Positions 1 to 9,287 of a stretch of DNA of 64,000 nucleotides are shown here, one piece after another. The notes beneath the pieces were generated by a model. That model saw nothing but the letters and a program-made list of their open reading frames with translations. It made no database searches and was not told the DNA's origin. Positions within the stretch are counted from its first letter, which is position 1. Every line of letters begins with the position of its first letter. The DNA comes from Limosilactobacillus coleohominis 101-4-CHN (lineage in GTDB: Bacteria; Bacillota; Bacilli; Lactobacillales; Lactobacillaceae), in the NCBI RefSeq assembly GCF_000161935.1, contig NZ_GG698805.1, positions 116,673 through 180,672 on the forward strand. The letters are read 5' to 3'. Made by a program: the position numbers and the translations under genes.

Positions 1-222
1 GTTTCCATTAACCAAATAATCCAACCCCGCCTTAAAGAACTGACAAATGTTCAAGACGATCAACATTCGAAAGAATAATCCGCCACTGATGGGATGCAGG
101 TGAAAATGAATCACTTCAAAAAGAATTACGAGAATTAGATATAAGAGATTCGCTCGTAAAATATCTTTTGCCCAGTGGTGGTTTAAAATGTAGTACCAAG
201 TTCTAATTAGATAGTTTTTCAT
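1..222 (-). CDS. Membrane protein, N-terminal part (runs off the window)
   Basis: An open frame of 74 codons on the minus strand starts at an ATG at 222, behind an AGGATG ribosome site, and runs off the left edge without a stop. The visible part begins MKNYLIRTWYYILNHHWAKD. It has a basic, aromatic start followed by two hydrophobic stretches (about residues 26-38 and 50-64), so it is probably an integral membrane protein. I do not recognise the family. The gene is divergent from the L,D-transpeptidase at 414; the roughly 190 bp between them are AT-rich and should hold both promoters. Confidence 0.6.
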   Translation of the reverse strand, partial: MKNYLIRTWYYILNHHWAKDILRANLLYLILVILFEVIHFHLHPISGGLFFRMLIVLNICQFFKAGLDYLVNGN

Positions 223-413
223 TTAATTCATCCTAGTTTAAATTAGCTAAAATTACGGTAATAATAAAGAAAATGATGGCGGTTAAGTAAGAGATTTTTA
301 AATTTTCACGCATTGTATGGGACTCCGATTGACAAACGAAAATACTTTCATAAAATTGAATAACGTATATAAATTATCACATATTCAGAAATAATAAGAA
401 AGTTGTTTATTCT

Positions 414-1082
414 ATGACAAACTGGAAGAAAAATCTAATTTACTGCTGCTTCTGTGTGGTAGTGCTTTACTTTGGCGCGGTACGACCGTTGACTCATCAA
501 GCTTCCCATGTTGCGAAAAGCCGGACCAGTCAAACTGCTAATGAAAAATCGCCACGCAGTCACCACTCAAAACATCATCAACAGGCAGCGGCCGAGCAGT
601 CGATTCGCCGTCCTATTAATTGGAAAAAGTCATCGGAAACTAAACCATACCCCGATTTAACGAAGGTTAAAAATTTTAACGTCTTAGTGAAGATCAAAAA
701 GAACCGAACCTATCTGCGGGATGGCAAAAAGGTTATTTACACCATGTATAGTTCGGCAGGAAATTACCATCGTGATGCGCAAACAGGTAGTCAGACTAGT
801 GATACGCCGACGGGAACCTTTTATGTTCAGGCTGAACGGGGCGCCAACTTTTTCAATAGCAGTTTAAATGAAGGCGCTAATTATTATGTTTCGTGGCTGA
901 ACCATGGTGAGTACCTATTTCATAGTGTCCCCACCAGTGCAGATGGTTCATACAATCTTAAAGAAGCCAAAAAACTCGGTAAGTCAACTGGCTCCCATGG
1001 GTGTGTCCGCCTATCAGTGGCTGATGCTCAGTGGATGATGGAACATTTGCCGGTTGGTACCAAGGTAACAATTGAAGATTAA
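414..1082 (+). CDS. L,D-transpeptidase (YkuD domain), membrane-anchored
   Basis: A probable cell-wall enzyme acting outside the membrane. L,D-transpeptidases cleave the D-Ala from tetrapeptide stems and join the stem to another meso-diaminopimelate or Lys stem, or to another acceptor. The 222-residue product has an uncleaved-looking hydrophobic anchor at about residues 8-25, a Ser/His/Gln-rich linker to about residue 65, and a C-terminal YkuD domain. That domain ends with the catalytic motif SHGCVRLS (His and Cys around residues 195-197). The 'TPTGTFYV' segment is also typical of the fold. It is monocistronic and followed by a terminator. In lactobacilli, which mostly use D,D-crosslinks, such proteins often tune the wall or its stress response; that role here is inferred. 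Confidence 0.85.
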   Translation: MTNWKKNLIYCCFCVVVLYFGAVRPLTHQASHVAKSRTSQTANEKSPRSHHSKHHQQAAAEQSIRRPINWKKSSETKPYPDLTKVKNFNVLVKIKKNRTYLRDGKKVIYTMYSSAGNYHRDAQTGSQTSDTPTGTFYVQAERGANFFNSSLNEGANYYVSWLNHGEYLFHSVPTSADGSYNLKEAKKLGKSTGSHGCVRLSVADAQWMMEHLPVGTKVTIED

Positions 1083-1090
1083 GAAAATGT

Positions 1091-1135
1091 GAGAGCTTCA
1101 GAGTTCGGCAACGCCGGACGATGGGGCTCTTTTAT
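1091..1135 (+). terminator. Rho-independent terminator of the L,D-transpeptidase gene
   Basis: An outer stem (AGAGCTTC with GGGGCTCT, two G-U pairs) encloses a second small stem (TTCGG/CCGGA) and is followed by a short T run. Confidence 0.65.
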
Positions 1136-1193
1136 TATGTATAAAGTTGGAAAAGCGTTGATCGTACCGACCCTTTCATAATGTTAGTAATGC

Positions 1194-1221
1194 TTTACAA
1201 TTTAATTAATAGAACTATAAT
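1194..1221 (+). promoter_or_regulatory. Sigma-A promoter of the adhesin gene
   Basis: TTTACA and a perfect TATAAT are separated by 16 bp, about 45 bp upstream of the adhesin start at 1268. A strong AGGGGAGGAG ribosome site follows. Confidence 0.65.
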
Positions 1222-1267
1222 TATCAATGAATAAGTAACTACGCAATGTTAGGGGAGGAGACCAGTA

Positions 1268-4200
1268 ATGCTCTCAAAAAATAATTTACGGTTGCTGGAT
1301 GAAAAAAATGCCCAGCAACATCAACGGTTCGGTTTACGGAAACTGACGATTGGGGTTGCATCTGTCCTTTTAGGAACCACTTTTATGATTGGAACGGCAC
1401 ATGCAGCGGTTAATCAGTCATCAACACAGACAGCTACACCTGTCGCACAGCAGGTTCAACCAACATCAACTACAGATGATCAAATGATCAATCATGACAA
1501 CGGTTTATCTAAAAATGATCATCAACTGGGGACAACTACGCTCCAAACGACTGCCGCTCGACCAGCAACCGTGCAGGCAGTTACAGAAAACAAGACGCAA
1601 GATGTGACAACGCCAACATTTTCTGGAATGACTAATTGGGAACCAAATAATACTGCTAAAAAGTGGACGGGGAATGCAGCTGATGCCCAATATAAGGCCG
1701 GCGACCAATCAACAATTAACTATGTAATTCAAAGCTGGGGTGGGACAAATGTTGCCAACTCTGCTGACTATCAAGGAACTAGCAAATACTTAATCATGAT
1801 TCCAGCAGGCTTTGATACGCAAACTCTCATACCAAACCGTAGTGATGCTGCTTTAGGTTACCAACTGCAAAACCTGGGTTTGGTTGGCCCAAATGGTGAG
1901 CGGACGTTTATGCTGACATTAGCACAGACGCCAAGCTATGGTGCACCCTTGAATATTTCTGCGATCATTAGTCCATTAGCGACGGCGGGCGGAGCATACA
2001 CCTTATACAATCAGTGGTCGCCATTATTAATGCCCCTTAACGACCATATGAAGGCCACCGGTGAAAGTGGTGCTGGAGGCGGTACTGGCACAATTACACT
2101 GAGAAATGGGACTACTTATACGTATATTCGTGATTTAACAAGCTTTAATAATGCTCAATGGTGGGATAATAATTCCAAGCCAGCCTATATAATCGTACCC
2201 GGAGCACAACAACTAGCTAAAGGTAATTACAAGGTTACTGGTGTTAAGTCGAATCAAGTCGATGCGACTCAAACCGGCCAGGCGGGGTATGAAGAAATTG
2301 ACCCAACTATTCAAATTACCGGGGCGGTTTAAAATGGCGATTACGTTGATTTTCACCTCGGTATTCCTTACCATGATGAGCAAACTGGCGCAACAAAATA
2401 TGTTACTTATGACCATAATTTGGCTAAAGAATTTAAGGTTGCCAATGTTGGAACTGTTTATAACATGGGCGATTACTACCGGTTAGTCTTTGACAACCAA
2501 CTTGGCTTGCTTAATAGCCCAACCTTTACCCTCCAATTGAAGTGGGGTGCTAATGGTCAGCAGGCTTCTTTAAATAATTGGCAATCAAATTATGTTTATC
2601 AAACAACTACTGATCCAGATAAGGATCACACCCAATTTAAGTACACACCAACTAATGACGTTACCATTAACGGCCAAACGATGGCCAGCGGCTTTACCGT
2701 CAATGGGCAGTACATTTATACTGCGCAACCAATTGGGGTTGGTAACACACAAATCGGTGCTGGGACCTCCTATTCCACTAACCGGACGTGGAATCAGAAG
2801 GGTGATGTGCGAATCAACACTCAGTGGAATAACGTTCAAAATGCCAGCCTCTCAACCAAGGATTTAGGTGACGAATTTGACATTCGGACAACCATTACTA
2901 AGGATCCAACTGGACAGATTAATTTTACCTTTACCAGCGCCAATGATTTAGAAAAGGCAATTGAAAAGTCAGTTGCAGCGAATGACCAGCAGTCGTTGGC
3001 AAATGAAGTCGTTAATGATGGGCAAACCTACGTCAAGATGAACAGTAAGGCTGGTGAAAAACCAAAAATTAAGGCGACAGTTACAATGACGGTCACCACT
3101 GACGCAAAAAATCCAAATCAGGAAACAGCGGTTTGGCATGTTAAATTAACCAACTTAGAACCAGAAAAGAATCAGAAGATTGTTTTGAAGGGTTCAGTAC
3201 CAGTCGTCACAGTTTCTGCCAATAACTTTACCATGCCAGATGGGATTACTTCCTATGATCAAGATATGGCAGCAGCCAAAACGGTAGCAACAGGTACGTA
3301 TAATGGTGCGAAAACGAATAATACAGCTTTGATGAAGACTCTGCAGACTCTTCCGGTCGCCTTAACTCAATTTGTTTCATATCAAAATGGTCAACCCAAG
3401 GATTACTCTGGACAATTTGGGGCACCATGGACTGCTGGAATTGCTTATGATGGCAACAACACCGTTGATGGTGGAGGCTCGGCAGCCGACCTCGTCACCA
3501 ATACACTCAGTTTCAAAGATATTGATTCAGGTCAGGCCGTGGCCAATGATGTTTCATACCAAGGAGCGACTGGCTCGACGATTAAGTTCGAAGGTGGGCA
3601 AGCTGTTTACGATGGCCTGAAAGGGTATCATTTTGTAAAAGCAGTCAGTGTGCACAATGGTCAAGAAACGGTCTTAACAAACTTTGATCCTGATAAACTA
3701 GCGGCCTTTAGTTTTGGAACTGCTGGCAAGAGTCAACCACATGAATTCATTATTTACGTTCAAAAAGACCAACCGGTTCAACAAACGGCGAGTGTTACTG
3801 AGGTTATTTACTATAAGTTTGGTAGTAAGAGTGGTCAAGATGCCAGTCCGTCATTTAAGAAGACTGTTAACTATACTAAGACTGGTGATGGAGATTGGCA
3901 GGCTGATGGTAACTTTACTAAGGTTGTTTCGCCGATCATCACAGGTTACACCGCTAACTACGATCACATTGATGCACCAAAGCCAACTGATTTGAAAGAC
4001 GGCGCACAAGAAACTGATACGTACTATGTTATTTACTCAGCTAATGAGCAGAAAGCTGAAATCAAGTATGTTGATGATACGACTGGGAAGACTTTAAACA
4101 CAGATCGCGCCACTGGTTCATATAATTCACTAATCAACTTTAAGAACGATCCCGATCAACAAATTGCGGACTACCAAAAACAACACTATATTTTGGTCAG

Positions 4201-5499
4201 CAACGATTTCAATAATAGTCCAAAGTATCAAGCAGATAACCAGAAAAATAGTTTCACGGTTCATTTGAAACATGATCTTCAGAAGGTTACTAAGACGACC
4301 ACCAAGACCCGGACGATCAATTACTTCTTGGCGAATGGCCAATCTGCAGCTCATTCAGTCGAACAAAAGGTAATATTTACGGGAACTGCTCAACACGACT
4401 TGGTTACTAACCACACCGGTGATTACGCATGGAAGGTGACTACCGGGGATGCCAACTTTAAAGCAGTAACATCGCCGAAGATTGCTGGCTACCATTTTTC
4501 AACTGTTGAGAGTTCTACTCCTGATCGAGTTGACGGTCAGAACGTTCGTGCAATGGTGATGACGCCAAGCTCAGATGATGTTGGAGTAACTGTCTATTAT
4601 GCCAAAAATCAGCAGGCCAATTTAAACTTTGTCGATGATGAGACGGGGAATTTAATCCACCCATCCATCGCGGTTAATGGCGAGACTGGCAAACCCTCTT
4701 TGGCAACTTTACGGATGCTAATCAGAGTTTCACGATTCACTTTACCCATGCCCATGTATTGTTAAGTGCTCAACATCAGCGGACGGTGACAGAAACGGTT
4801 AACTACCAAGACCAAAAGGGAAATCAATTAGCAACGCCGCACAAAATGACATTGACCTTTAATGGTACTGGCTACCGTGACCTTGTCACAAATCAAAATG
4901 TCATTAGCGGCTGGAAACTTGCTAACGGTGAAGAGGATAGCGGTAGTTTTGCGAGTGTTGGTAATCCACAAATCAAGGGTTACCACGTCGTAGCGGCAAC
5001 CGATGATCAAGGCAACGATGTTTTAGATACCACTACTAACCAGGTTAAGGCGCAAACCGGGATCACACATACTTCACCAGATATTCAGGTACTGGTGACC
5101 TATGCTGCCGATCCGCGACCGACTCAGCCAACTAAACCTTCAGACCCCGTTCATCCAACTGAACCAACCAAGCCAGTTCAACCGACGAAACCGGTAGAAC
5201 CAACGCGGCCAGCTCAGCCAATCCAGCCCACTGAACCAACTCGACCAATTGCTACTGAACATCCTAAGGAAACGCAACCAGTGATTGTCCATGCTCAAGG
5301 AACACTAGCTGTCACATCCCATCAGAATGTGGTCCAGCACGATTCTGCTCAGCAGAAGAATTCGGCTGCAAAGACGAAAGCGACATTGAACCGCCTGCCG
5401 CAAACGGGGAATAGTAATCCAGTAGCGATTATTGGCTTAGGAATTGCCTCGTTGTTCGGAACATTAGGTTTCGCAAGTCGAAAACGTTCAACAAAATAA
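1268..5499 (+). pseudogene. Mucus-binding (MucBP) LPXTG surface protein, broken by a stop and a deletion
   Basis: A cell-wall-anchored adhesin, about 1,400 residues if intact. It starts with a YSIRK-type signal peptide (RFGLRKLTIG, ending GTAHA). A non-repetitive N-terminal region follows, then MucBP modules of the kind YVDDTTGKTL...T..INY. The C-terminus has a Pro-Thr-rich wall-spanning repeat (PTKP/PTEP units, about 5105-5280) and LPQTG with a hydrophobic tail and RKRSTK. Two lesions break it. The first is an in-frame TAA at 2330-2332, with the same frame reading on as NGDYVDFHLG. The second is a frame change near 4690-4705. At the second site the module is about 25-30 residues shorter than its upstream neighbour, so this looks like a deletion rather than a one-base slip. 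Sortase anchoring would be lost unless there is readthrough. Confidence 0.88.
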
Positions 5500-5646
5500 T
5501 TTCCTCAATAGGAAAAGTCACGAACGTGAGATAAGAAAAATGTGAATCAATTTGGTTGATGTTATCAAGGTTAATTAATGATATTTGTAATTATTTGATG
5601 GCAAAATTAAAAATTGATTTATTATTCAAATTGCCATATGATAGAC

Positions 5647-5676
5647 AAAACACGCTTTTTAACGTGTTTTCTTTTG
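5647..5676 (+). terminator. Rho-independent terminator downstream of the adhesin
   Basis: AAAACACG and CGTGTTTT pair around an 8-base loop, followed by CTTTTG. It lies about 150 bp after the adhesin stop and only about 20 bp before the histidine kinase start. Confidence 0.6.
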
Positions 5677-5695
5677 AACAAATTAAGGTGTTAAT

Positions 5696-6880
5696 ATGGA
5701 TGATAAAGTAACTCATCGAAAAATTGAACTTGAAATTTTACGGATGATCCGCTGGTTCTTCTTTTGCTGGATCTGGATGTTTGCTTCAATCATTAACAGT
5801 TTATCGGCTTTACGTGGCCCCAGTATAAATAAGTAGATTGTGCCATTAATCCTTATTTTTGGTCTCATTTTAATGATGCCTTACTTGGCCAAATGGTTGC
5901 CGGCTGAAATTCTGTTGATTGCTCAAGCGGTAGTAATTCTATGGCTAGGTTCAACCATGATTGACGAAAGTCAAATTATTTTTGAAATGGCATGTTTGCC
6001 GGTCCTCCTCTTTCAGGAATTAACGGTATTGCGTAACTTTAAGTATCCACCAGTAGTAACTATTTTGTATGCTATTCCATTCTTTACTGGTCATAAGGGT
6101 TTGGATATTTGGCTTTTACTGCTAGAAGCAGTTCTGACCATTGTAGTCCTGACTTATGCGGCCTATTACAGTGTCTATCGCCGTTTTTATCAAGCTGAAG
6201 AGTTAACACAAACCAACCATAAATTAAACCAGGCCAATGCCAAGATTGCGGAATTAACTTCGCAACGGGTGCGACAGGAAATTGCACGTGATTTACATGA
6301 TACGTTAACCCAAGATATTGTGGGGATTAACATGCAATTAGCGGTAGTTAAGCATTTGGCTGATCAGCAGGATTATCCGAAAATGCGTCAAATGCTGGAA
6401 CGGACAGAAGGAATGACATCATCAGCAATTAAAGAATCCCGTCAGTTAATCCAACAATACCGGAAGGCAGCGGAAGATCAACCACAGCGGTCGTTGAAAC
6501 AGGCGATTGTGCGGTTAATTAACGATATGCGGGAGAATTACCAGTTGCAAACAAAACTGCAATTTACGCAGGATTTGTTAATCGAAAATGAAAAACTGCA
6601 TGATATTAGTCAAGTCGTTAGGGAAGCCTTGATGAATGTGGTTAAACACGGTCGTACTACACAAGCGGCAGTTGAAATTCACCATGATCAGAAATGGTTG
6701 ACAATTTTGATTATTGATCACGGTCGACGTTTTGTCCCACCGACAAAATTAACGAATCACTTTGGATTGAAAAATATGAATGAACGAGCCGCTAAACACG
6801 GTGGTCAAGTCACGGTTGAATCTCTTAACGATGGAGTTAAGGTCGTGGCCCGGTTTAAACTTGAGGAGGAAACTTTATGA
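5696..6880 (+). pseudogene. NarL-family sensor histidine kinase, interrupted by TAG
   Basis: A membrane sensor kinase partnered with the response regulator that begins inside its stop codon. From the ATG at 5696 the frame encodes a transmembrane N-terminus (IRWFFFCWIWMFASII) and then hits TAG at 5834-5836 after 46 codons. The same frame continues without another stop to 6880. It gives further membrane helices, a dimerisation helix with the phospho-acceptor motif ARDLHDTLTQD (HisKA_3 type), and a HATPase domain (VREALMNVVKHG, then GLKNMNERA). Translation could restart at the GTG or ATG after the TAG, but the first helix would be lost. CAG or AAG would each give TAG by one substitution. The neighbouring regulator is also damaged, so the system is probably inactive. 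Confidence 0.85.
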
Positions 6881-7501
6881 AACACACAATCATGATCGTT
6901 GATGATCATCCCATTGTTCGGGAGGGACTCAAACAGGTTATCGAAAGTTATGATGATTTAGCAATTGTTGCGATGGCCTCGGATGGTGAGGAGGCCCTGA
7001 GAAAACTAGATGAATTAGATAGTTTCCCAGAATTGGTGATTGTTGATTTATTGATGCCCAAGATGGATGGAGGATCTTTAATCGACCAGTTAGTCGGTAA
7101 GACTGAAATCATGATTTTATCAACGGAGATTGACCCGCAAATTGCACGGCAAGTAGTTAAGAAGGGAATTCGTGGTTACCTATTAAAGAATGAAGATCCC
7201 TACAAGATTGCGGACAGCATTGAAGATATTCTCCGGGATCCAAACTACATCGCGATCAGTCGGGAAGTTTTGTCATCAGTACTGAAAGATGAAGAACACG
7301 GTGGTGACGTCGAACTTTCCGCCCAACAGATTAAATTGCTGAAGATGATTGCGGATGGTAAAACAAATGCTGAAATTGCGGAAAAACTTTTTTGTCACCA
7401 CTCGGACTGTCAAAAATTACTTATCCTCCGTTTATGAATTGCTAAAGGTGCATAATCGAGCGCAAGCGATTGCGGTTGCAGTAAAAAAGGGTCTGATTTA
7501 A
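6877..7501 (+). pseudogene. LuxR-type response regulator, frameshifted in its HTH
   Basis: The partner of the upstream kinase; the start overlaps its stop (ATGA). The receiver domain is intact: MIVDDHP at the N-terminus, phospho-acceptor Asp in VDLLMPKMDG at about residue 56, and a Lys near residue 107. The C-terminal LuxR/NarL helix-turn-helix begins (LSAQQIKLLKMIADGKTNAE) but changes frame in a run of six T at about 7388-7393. The frame after removing one T continues as VTTRTVKNYLSSVYELLKVH to a stop at 7499-7501, which is the expected recognition helix and end of a roughly 207-residue regulator. As written the product is 186 residues with a scrambled end. A one-base homopolymer insertion could be a real mutation or a read error. 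Confidence 0.87.
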
Positions 7502-7506
7502 AGGCA

Positions 7507-7534
7507 TTGCAGTTCTGACCATTAGTGGTATATT
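7507..7534 (+). promoter_or_regulatory. Candidate promoter for the 37-residue ORF
   Basis: TTGCAG and TATATT are 16 bp apart, about 35 bp upstream of the small ORF at 7571. Confidence 0.5.
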
Positions 7535-7570
7535 AATAGTTAATCGATAACGAAAAACGGGGGAATTATA

Positions 7571-7684
7571 ATGAGTAAGTATGTTGTTGAGTTAAGTGCA
7601 GAAGACTTGCAAATGTTGAAGGATTGTCATTCCAAGAACCCTTCCATTATGAAGTCATTAAATAACGCAGAAAAGAAAGATTAA
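7571..7684 (+). CDS. Small protein of 37 residues, unknown function
   Basis: A short gene with its own promoter candidate, a GGGGGAA ribosome site 6-7 bases before the ATG, and a terminator 7 bases after the stop. This layout supports a real transcription unit. The product starts MSKYVVELSAEDLQMLKDCH and is charged, with no membrane segment. The 'ELSAEDLQML' part resembles a short amphipathic helix. One Cys is present near the middle. I do not recognise the family. It sits between the broken two-component system and an unrelated membrane protein, so context gives no function. Confidence 0.6.
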   Translation: MSKYVVELSAEDLQMLKDCHSKNPSIMKSLNNAEKKD

Positions 7685-7691
7685 TGCAAAT

Positions 7692-7730
7692 GACAATTTC
7701 CCGGGAAATAACGGGGGATTGCCTTTTTTT
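7692..7730 (+). terminator. Rho-independent terminator after the small ORF
   Basis: A 12-bp stem (GACAATTTCCCG with CGGGGGATTGCC, one mismatch and two G-U pairs) is followed by seven T. Confidence 0.75.
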
Positions 7731-7747
7731 ATTTGAGGTGAGGAATA

Positions 7748-8359
7748 ATGCGCCGAGTTTTAGCGGTCGCATTAGCTGTTGTTTTAAATTCAATTGGTCA
7801 TTCGATGACAATCGTTACGAACATGGGAAGTATGCCATGGCCGGCTTCAATCGTTAATATCATGCATACACTGCAGTGGACCATGACAGAAACTATTTTT
7901 ACCGAGGGACTTGTGGTAATTATTTTGAATGCGCTTATTACTGGCCGGATCATTTGGGCGAACCTCGGCAAGGAATTTGCTTTTCTGATTCCGTATAGTA
8001 TTTTAATGCAGTGGTTTGCTGGATGGTGGCGACACTTTGGGATTGATCGTTTGCCCATGGTATGGCGCTTAGCTTTTGATCTGTTGGGCCTGGTGACAGC
8101 ATTTACTGGTTTTGCTATTTATCAACGTGCTCGGTGCTGCCATCCGCACGATGACTTGTCCGTCACACTGAAAAAACATTTTAACGTTCACTTTACAATG
8201 GGTTTTAACATGGTCTTACCCATCATCATTATTGTGATCTGTGTGCTGCATAATCATGCCTTATATGCAGTGCATGTGGGAACGGTCATTGGCTTGCTTA
8301 TTCAGCCCCGCATTGTTAATTTCTGTGATGAGCACATGCCAGCCTTTTGTCGATGTTAG
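7748..8359 (+). CDS. Integral membrane protein, YczE/YitT-like
   Basis: A 203-residue protein with about five hydrophobic helices and an N-terminal segment (LNSIGHSMTIVTNMGSMPW) like that of the YczE/YyaS/YitT membrane proteins. Members of this group have no well-established transport substrate. A GAGGTGAGG ribosome site precedes the ATG. The stop at 8359 is 11 bases before the PhzF-like gene, so the two are probably co-transcribed. The C-terminus is rich in Cys and His (residues 129-134 and 190-203). The family assignment rests on general resemblance and is moderate; a plain 'unknown multi-pass protein' is the safe reading. Confidence 0.6.
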   Translation: MRRVLAVALAVVLNSIGHSMTIVTNMGSMPWPASIVNIMHTLQWTMTETIFTEGLVVIILNALITGRIIWANLGKEFAFLIPYSILMQWFAGWWRHFGIDRLPMVWRLAFDLLGLVTAFTGFAIYQRARCCHPHDDLSVTLKKHFNVHFTMGFNMVLPIIIIVICVLHNHALYAVHVGTVIGLLIQPRIVNFCDEHMPAFCRC

Positions 8360-8370
8360 GGAGTGAAATC

Positions 8371-9183
8371 ATGATTTCAATGTATGTCGTGGATGCCTTT
8401 ACTGATGAATTATTTAAGGGGAATCCTGCTGCGGTTTGTTTAGTCAAAGAGTGGCCGCAGGAACAACTAATGATGAATATTGCTAAGGGAAATCGTTTTT
8501 CTGAGACTGCTTTTGCAATTCGTCGGGATGCAAACCACTATGACTTGCGGTGGTTTACGCCCGGTGGGGAGATTGATTTATGTGGGCACGCCACTTTAGC
8601 GACGGCCTTTGTGATTTTTCAAGAAGCAGCCCCAGCGGATAATGATACCATTATTTTTCAAACGAAGAAAAGCGGTCAGCTCGTAGTGACTAAAAAGAGT
8701 GATCGCTATGAAATGGCATTTCCATCGTACGATCTTAAAGCGATCCCAGTGACTGCTGAAATGACGGCCGCTTTTGGGGTTCAACCACGTGCAGCATATC
8801 TTGGCCGTGATCTGTTATGTGTGTTTGAAAATCCGGAAACGGTTATTAAGGAAACGGTTATTAAAATGAACCCTGATCAAACGAAGTTAGCTCAACTACC
8901 AGGCCTTCTTCAAAATGTGACGGCCAAAGGGCAAAAGTATGACTGCGTCTCCCGATCTTTTGCACCTAAATTGGCGGTGCCAGAAGATCCAGTTTGCGGC
9001 AGTGGTCATTGTCATATTATTCCGTATTGGGCACGCAAGTTAGGTAAAAATGAATTAGTAGCTTACCAGGCTTCTGACCGAGGCGGCGTTTTGTATTGCA
9101 CATACGCTAGAAATACCACCAAATTGGCGGGGAAATCAGTTCTGTATTCTGCGGGACAATTAAATTTGTCAGAAAAAAGTTAG
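8371..9183 (+). CDS. PhzF-family isomerase-like enzyme
   Basis: A 270-residue member of the PhzF/diaminopimelate-epimerase fold, with two similar halves. Visible signatures are FKGNPAAVC near the start, the catalytic-Glu segment RFSETAFAI (Glu near residue 45), DLCGHATLATA, and the second-half motif DPVCGSGHCHIIPYW. The substrate of most PhzF-like proteins is not known, and nothing nearby points to phenazine synthesis. I chose the ATG at 8371 because an AGGGAG site lies 7 bases upstream; an in-frame ATG at 8347 would overlap the previous gene and lacks such a site. Confidence 0.85.
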   Translation: MISMYVVDAFTDELFKGNPAAVCLVKEWPQEQLMMNIAKGNRFSETAFAIRRDANHYDLRWFTPGGEIDLCGHATLATAFVIFQEAAPADNDTIIFQTKKSGQLVVTKKSDRYEMAFPSYDLKAIPVTAEMTAAFGVQPRAAYLGRDLLCVFENPETVIKETVIKMNPDQTKLAQLPGLLQNVTAKGQKYDCVSRSFAPKLAVPEDPVCGSGHCHIIPYWARKLGKNELVAYQASDRGGVLYCTYARNTTKLAGKSVLYSAGQLNLSEKS

Positions 9184-9236
9184 GGGGCCCTTTGCTTTTA
9201 TATAATAATTCAGGTAAAGTAGAATTAAATGATTCA

Positions 9237-9272
9237 AGCTATGGCAAAGCAAATTGCCGTAGCTTTTTATTT
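9237..9272 (+). terminator. Terminator hairpin directly ahead of an MFS ribosome site
   Basis: AGCTATGGCAA and TTGCCGTAGCT form an 11-bp stem (one G-U pair) followed by TTTTTATTTT. It probably ends the PhzF transcript. The GAGGAGGGG ribosome site of the next gene starts only about 4 bases after the T run, leaving no room for a promoter in between. Confidence 0.8.
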
Positions 9273-9287
9273 TGAGGAGGGGATTTT

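Noticed and set aside
1505-4354. Several open frames of 60-95 codons on both strands inside the adhesin
   Set aside because: They overlap a clear protein-coding frame with family matches and lack ribosome sites; they are shadows.
7385-7400. Programmed ribosomal frameshift at the T6 run in the response regulator
   Set aside because: There is no stimulatory hairpin or pseudoknot in sight, and this gene type is not known to use frameshifting. The kinase partner is also broken, so a mutation or read error is simpler.
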